From the NCBI GenBank assembly GCA_009777135.1, contig WRMM01000039.1:1-11268 (forward strand): DNA of 11,268 bases, in the 5' to 3' direction. Positions 8,207 through 11,268 of the stretch are shown here, piece by piece (within the stretch, counting starts at the first letter, position 1; every line of letters starts with the position of its first letter). Source of the stretch: Candidatus Fibrimonadales bacterium. Its GTDB lineage: Bacteria; Fibrobacterota; Fibrobacteria; Fibrobacterales; Fibrobacteraceae. The notes below the pieces were generated by a model. It had not been told where the DNA came from and made no database searches. It saw only the letters and a program-made list of their open reading frames with translations. The translations under genes and the position numbers were made by a program.

Positions 8207-10018
8207 TTATCCGCTCTCCATGCGTTCTTTGGTTAAAAGCGCAATGCCTATGGCGCCCATTTCACCAGGACGTTCCGGGCGGACGGGAGTTAAGCCCGTG
8301 TGTTGCTCAAATGCGCGCAATACAGCGTCGTTTTTGAATGTGCCGCCTTGCACCACAATTTTTTTGCCCAAAATATCCAGATTTCGCAAACGTATAACCT
8401 TTGTAAAAACATTGTCTATAATGGAGCGGCAAATTCCTGCTATAATATCTTCGGGCTTTTTGCCATCTCTTTGCTCCGTTATTATGGAACTATTCATAAA
8501 CACTGTGCAGCGGCTGCCAAGCTTTGAGGGATTCTCTGAGCGAAACGCCATTTCTGCAATTTGTTCCGTTTTAATGCCAAGACTGCGAGCATACGTCTCT
8601 ATAAAAGAGCCGCATCCGCTTGAGCAGGCTTCATTCAAAATTATGCCTGTGACCACGCCGCCTGCCATTGAAATGGCTTTCATGTCTTGGCCGCCGATAT
8701 CTAAAATAAAACTCACATCCGGACATATTTTTTTTGCTGCTTTTGCATGCGCAACCGTTTCTACGGTATGGTAATCAGCGCGAAGCGCGCGGTAAAATAA
8801 AAGCTCGCCATAGCCCGTTGTTCCAACGCCTAAAATTTCAAGCTTTGCGCCAGCTTCTTTGTAGCGTTCATTGAGCTGAATCAATGCGCTTTTCAGCACA
8901 ACAAGCGGGTCGCCTTGGTTGCCGGAATAAAAGCTGTCTATAACCTCTTCATCTTCGTTTAACAACACAAATTTTGTGGTTGTGCTGCCTGCATCTATGC
9001 CCAAATACGCTCTGACAACAGAATCTTTTTCTGGTTGCGGATAGCTGCCGCTGAAAAGAGGATGCCTGCGTATAAATTCATTTTTTTCATTTTCATCTTT
9101 AAAAAAACGTGGCATATCTTCTTCGCTTTTATTTTCTTTTCCTGTGGAAAAATTTTCAAGAGCATTAAGACTTTTTTCTTTGCTATAGCCGCTTTTTTTG
9201 TCTTTGTACATGGTGCTTGCAGAAAGCGCTGCGCCCCACGCAACCAAAACCTCGGAATGCTTTGGCACCAAAACCTGTGAACTAGAAATTCCAAGACGTT
9301 TTTGAAACACCCCTACAAGCGAAGGATTGAAAGTCAAAGGACCGCCTTCAAAAAGCACGGGAGGTTTGATTTCCATTCCCTGCGCAAGCCCGCCTATGGT
9401 TTGCTTTGCAATGGCATGGAAGCTTGAAAGCGCAATGTCTTCTTTGGAAACTCCTTGGTTCAAAAGTGGCTGTATATCGGTTTTTGCAAAAACTCCGCAT
9501 CTGCCAGAAATCTCATATACCTTTTCGCCCCTTGAGGCATAGCTCTCAAACTCTTCTGTTTTTATTCTCAAAAGCTCTGCAACCTGGTCTATAAAAGCGC
9601 CGGTTCCGCCTGCGCACACTCCGTTCATTCGCATATCGCTTGCAAGGAGTTTTCCTGTTGTTTTGTCTTTTTCAAAAAATATAACCTTTGCATCTTGCCC
9701 GCCAAGCTCTATTGCAACGCGGGTTTCTGGGTACATTTCACGCACTGCCAGCGCATTTGCTACAACCTCTTGAACAAAGAAGGCTTTTGTTTTTTCTGCA
9801 AATGGCAGCCCGCCTGAGCCGCAAAAAGAAACCGCAAAGTTTTTATTTTCAAATATCCTGTGAGCTTCGCTTAGCAACTCTCGGACAGTTTTTGCCTGCA
9901 TAGCGTTATGCCTTTCATAGCGGCTATGCAAAAGTTCCTTGCTTTCTGGGTCAACAACGGCTATTTTAACTGTAGTGGAACCTACATCAACGCCAACCCA
10001 CAGTTCGCTATAAAGCAT
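8207..10018 (-). CDS. Tandem-domain acyl-CoA dehydratase activase (BadF/BadG/BcrA/BcrD ATPase family)
   Basis: The product has two ASKHA ATPase domains in 603 residues. Domain 1 has the phosphate loop VGVDVGSTTVK (D11), ELGGQDAK (104-111), NGVCAGGTG (Cys135) and GRCGVF (Cys174). Domain 2 repeats it: LGIDAGSTTTK (D342), DIGGQDMK (440-447), NEACSSGCGS (Cys465, Cys469) and SRCTVF (Cys504). In characterised activators of 2-hydroxyacyl-CoA dehydratases the equivalent cysteines of a dimer hold a [4Fe-4S] cluster that donates an ATP-energised electron to the dehydratase. Here one chain carries both halves. The ATG at 10018 is chosen over an upstream TTG because GGAGAAA precedes it closely. Many tandem proteins continue for hundreds of residues into DUF2229 and HgdB-like parts; this one stops after domain 2, and no dehydratase gene is nearby. 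The partner is unknown. Confidence 0.9.
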   Translation of the reverse strand: MLYSELWVGVDVGSTTVKIAVVDPESKELLHSRYERHNAMQAKTVRELLSEAHRIFENKNFAVSFCGSGGLPFAEKTKAFFVQEVVANALAVREMYPETRVAIELGGQDAKVIFFEKDKTTGKLLASDMRMNGVCAGGTGAFIDQVAELLRIKTEEFESYASRGEKVYEISGRCGVFAKTDIQPLLNQGVSKEDIALSSFHAIAKQTIGGLAQGMEIKPPVLFEGGPLTFNPSLVGVFQKRLGISSSQVLVPKHSEVLVAWGAALSASTMYKDKKSGYSKEKSLNALENFSTGKENKSEEDMPRFFKDENEKNEFIRRHPLFSGSYPQPEKDSVVRAYLGIDAGSTTTKFVLLNEDEEVIDSFYSGNQGDPLVVLKSALIQLNERYKEAGAKLEILGVGTTGYGELLFYRALRADYHTVETVAHAKAAKKICPDVSFILDIGGQDMKAISMAGGVVTGIILNEACSSGCGSFIETYARSLGIKTEQIAEMAFRSENPSKLGSRCTVFMNSSIITEQRDGKKPEDIIAGICRSIIDNVFTKVIRLRNLDILGKKIVVQGGTFKNDAVLRAFEQHTGLTPVRPERPGEMGAIGIALLTKERMESG

Positions 10019-10058
10019 ACTTTCTCCAAAATCGCATAGAAAGAATATAGTAATCAAT

Positions 10059-10520
10059 TCACATCATCTTTCGCAAATGCAGTATGCCTGTTTTTATTTT
10101 TTTGCCTATATAATCAGTGCAAAACCCAAAAACCATAGAGATTTCCTCTTTGCTCCAGCCTTCTTCAAAGTAAAGTTCAACAAATAGCTGCGAAAGAGGG
10201 CATGGCAGTTCAGAAATGCTATCCACAATCCATATTGGAGACTGGCTGTCGTTCAATATGAAATTTTTTGAGAATGAAACTTCATACGCCATTTGCGTTT
10301 CTCTTTTTTGCGTTCTATAGTAGTCCATGCAGCAATTGTAGGCTATGGTGTAAAGCCATGTTTTTGCAGAAGAACTTTCCTTGAAGTTTTTTCTGCTGTT
10401 TATTATTTTCAAAAAAACTTCTTGGCGAATATCTTCTGCCACCGTATCGTTTTTTACAAAACGTTGGCAAATTTTGAGTACAAATTCTGCATGTTCTTCC
10501 CAAAGCTGTGATATATTCAT
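10059..10520 (-). CDS. ECF-type sigma-70 family RNA polymerase sigma factor
   Basis: The 153-residue protein has the two-domain layout of extracytoplasmic-function sigma factors. Region 2 (about 8-70) includes the core-binding helix AEDIRQEVFLKI (28-39) and the -10 recognition/melting segment AKTWLYTIAYNCCMDYYR. Region 4 (about 106-152) is a helix-turn-helix, LSQLFVELYFEEGWSKEEISMVFGF followed by a basic recognition helix IGKKIKTGILHLRK. The ATG at 10520 has GAGAAA just upstream. A TATAAT lies a few bases before the start (10529-10534 on the minus strand), which would give a nearly leaderless transcript. It heads a run of five genes on the same strand, 40 bases from the activase, and may autoregulate them. 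No anti-sigma gene is adjacent, unless one of the downstream membrane-anchored proteins serves that role. Confidence 0.88.
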   Translation of the reverse strand: MNISQLWEEHAEFVLKICQRFVKNDTVAEDIRQEVFLKIINSRKNFKESSSAKTWLYTIAYNCCMDYYRTQKRETQMAYEVSFSKNFILNDSQSPIWIVDSISELPCPLSQLFVELYFEEGWSKEEISMVFGFCTDYIGKKIKTGILHLRKMM

Positions 10521-10582
10521 TTTCTCAAATTATATTATTATTTAAACATTTTGACATGCCTTTTCATTTTGCAAACTATGCG

Positions 10583-10612
10583 TTGACGCTTTTGGCTAGA
10601 TTTTTGTATAGT
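10583..10612 (+). promoter_or_regulatory. Candidate sigma-70 promoter reading into the inverted repeat
   Basis: TTGACG (10583-10588), an 18-base spacer and TATAGT (10607-10612), each five of six consensus bases. The start would be near 10619, just before the inverted repeat at 10639-10752. A further TTGACA at 10551 has no good -10. Confidence 0.5.
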
Positions 10613-10632
10613 AATGCAGATTTACTTTGCTT

Positions 10633-10752
10633 GGGACAAGGAACATGGGACAAGCGATGTGCAAATCTACGTTATTTGGGACATGATTTTTAGATAATCA
10701 TGTCCCATGTCCCAGCCAATGTAACTCTACATATCGCTTGTTCCATGTTCCT
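10633..10752. repeat. Long imperfect inverted repeat built from GGGACAW heptamers
   Basis: The outer arms 10639-10658 and 10733-10752 match at 19 of 20 positions, the exception being a G-U pair in RNA. The inner arms GGGACATGAT (10678-10687) and ATCATGTCCC (10697-10706) match perfectly around a nine-base loop. Between them the arms are related but diverged, mostly by transitions, and the right arm has seven extra bases (a second ATGTCCC, 10707-10713). Left-arm units GGGACAA, GGAACAT, GGGACAA (10633-10653) are tandem heptamers. Transcribed, it would form a long bulged hairpin. No tRNA or known RNA is recognised. Confidence 0.75.
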
Positions 10753-11160
10753 ATAAATGCAACAGCAGATTGCGGCACAGCCAAAAACTTAGTGGCTAAT
10801 TGTTCCCACTTAAAAGTAAAACCATGCGAAGGATTCACAAATTTAGCTACTTTTTGCCCGGGCGCTACGTGGGAAGACGTTGAGTGGATTGAGCTTCTTC
10901 CTGGGGATTCTAGAAGTCTGCAAGGATCTGGTTGTTTTTATACTGCCAGCTTAGATTATTTGAACGCAAACTGGGGGAATGAATACAGAGTGAATGGAGT
11001 TTCGTTTAATGGATATGCAAATTCCTCTACATCTAACTTTTCAAAAGTAGATGGTGGATATTATATTTATGGTCCAAGCGGTATTCCTTGGTTTGCTAGC
11101 GAAGGAGATCATATAAAAGCAACAGGAACCGGAATAGGAAAACCCGCCTGTGCGGAGTAG
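10738..11160 (+). CDS. Cys-rich open reading frame without a credible start (fragment or C-terminal part of a secreted protein)
   Basis: The frame is open from 10687 to the TAG at 11158-11160. It contains no ATG; the TTG at 10738 is the first alternative start and has no ribosome site. The product (140 residues from that TTG) is rich in Cys, Gly, Ser, Asn and aromatic residues, e.g. ATWEDVEWIELLPGDSR, GSGCFYTASLDYLN, YRVNGVSFNGYANSS and GGYYIYGPSGIPW. That resembles a disulfide-stabilised extracellular domain, but I do not recognise a family and see no signal peptide. An upstream in-frame ATG at 10645, with AAGGA before it, is separated from it by one TGA (10684-10686). The 5' end lies in the inverted repeat. 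It is most likely a 3' gene fragment or recombined cassette. Confidence 0.45.
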   Translation: MFHVPINATADCGTAKNLVANCSHLKVKPCEGFTNLATFCPGATWEDVEWIELLPGDSRSLQGSGCFYTASLDYLNANWGNEYRVNGVSFNGYANSSTSNFSKVDGGYYIYGPSGIPWFASEGDHIKATGTGIGKPACAE

Positions 11161-11181
11161 AAAATGCCTAAGCTACTCCGC
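11152..11181 (+). terminator. Hairpin at the end of the Cys-rich frame, possible terminator
   Basis: GCGGAGTAG (11152-11160, including the TAG stop) pairs perfectly with CTACTCCGC (11173-11181) across a 12-base loop. Only three T residues follow, so termination would be weak. The symmetric stem could serve both strands. Confidence 0.4.
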
Positions 11182-11268
11182 TTTGCCGTTGTACGGGTTG
11201 CTCATTGTCTGAACCCCGATTTACAGGATTTAAGGATTAGCCCGATTTCAAAAATAAGTCTACGAACA
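11182..11268. other. Non-coding tail with short direct repeats
   Basis: No gene is seen. CCCGATTT occurs twice (11215-11222, 11241-11248), enclosing two related units AGGATTTA and AGGATTAG (11225-11240), a short degenerate tandem repeat. Confidence 0.4.

Noticed and set aside
8220..8774. Plus-strand 184-codon open frame opposite the activase
   Set aside because: It is the antisense shadow of a strongly conserved activase domain, with no family signature or ribosome site.
8207..10018. Sugar kinase or glucokinase (ROK/FGGY) annotation for the ASKHA protein
   Set aside because: The paired CAGGTG/CGVF and CSSGCG/CTVF cysteine motifs are specific to the dehydratase activase family.
10684..10686. 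Selenocysteine UGA in the Cys-rich frame
   Set aside because: The UGA lies inside a stem rather than just before a SECIS-like hairpin, and the upstream 13 codons do not resemble a selenoprotein.

Overview
The window looks like a chromosomal segment from a Gram-negative bacterium of moderate to low GC. A lipid-anchored periplasmic binding protein, an outer-membrane beta-barrel, a GT117/DUF2723 membrane glycosyltransferase and a tandem acyl-CoA dehydratase activase together suggest the FCB superphylum. Fibrobacterota is my best guess, but this rests on family impression and no marker gene confirms it. Shine-Dalgarno sequences (before the Panacea-domain gene and the activase) and TTGACA/TATAAT-type promoters argue against a typical Bacteroidota genome.

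Layout. (1) 1-3043, minus strand: a lipoprotein substrate-binding protein (1985-3043) is followed by a family 2 glycosyltransferase that runs off the window (1-563). Between them sits an AT-rich 1.4 kb cassette holding a PIN-toxin/antitoxin pair (620-1242), a possible remnant of a phosphohexomutase gene (1314-1433, plus strand) and a Panacea (SocA-like, DUF4065) gene (1445-1951). A perfect 17-bp direct repeat (558-574 and 1983-1999) bounds it. Removing the cassette plus one repeat copy fuses the binding-protein stop and glycosyltransferase start into a four-base ATGA overlap, so the cassette probably interrupted a translationally coupled gene pair. (2) 3044-4332, plus strand: a strong promoter, a leader with mutually exclusive hairpins, then carA. 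(3) 4318-10520, minus strand: six tightly packed genes that look like one operon, in transcription order an ECF sigma factor, a tandem activase, an outer-membrane barrel, a lipoprotein, a small membrane-anchored protein and the GT117 glycosyltransferase. The last gene overlaps carA tail to tail by 15 bp. (4) 10521-11268: an intergenic region with a plus-strand promoter, a 114-nt imperfect inverted repeat, and a Cys-rich open frame with no credible start codon, ended by a hairpin.

A theme across the window is seven-base tandem repeats with different unit sequences: AGCGGCA in the family 2 glycosyltransferase, GGGAGTG/GCTAGTA in the cassette, AGTTGAG twice in opposite orientation inside the GT117 gene, and GGGACAW in the 10.7 kb inverted repeat. 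In the two glycosyltransferases they fall in inter-domain or inter-helix loops, and in GT117 one base change removes the stop codon the repeat would otherwise create.

The genes mostly concern the envelope (binding protein, barrel, lipoproteins, glycosyltransferases), with pyrimidine/arginine precursor supply (carA), an Fe-S activase and one likely horizontally acquired toxin-antitoxin island. All family calls come from reading motifs; no database search was possible.
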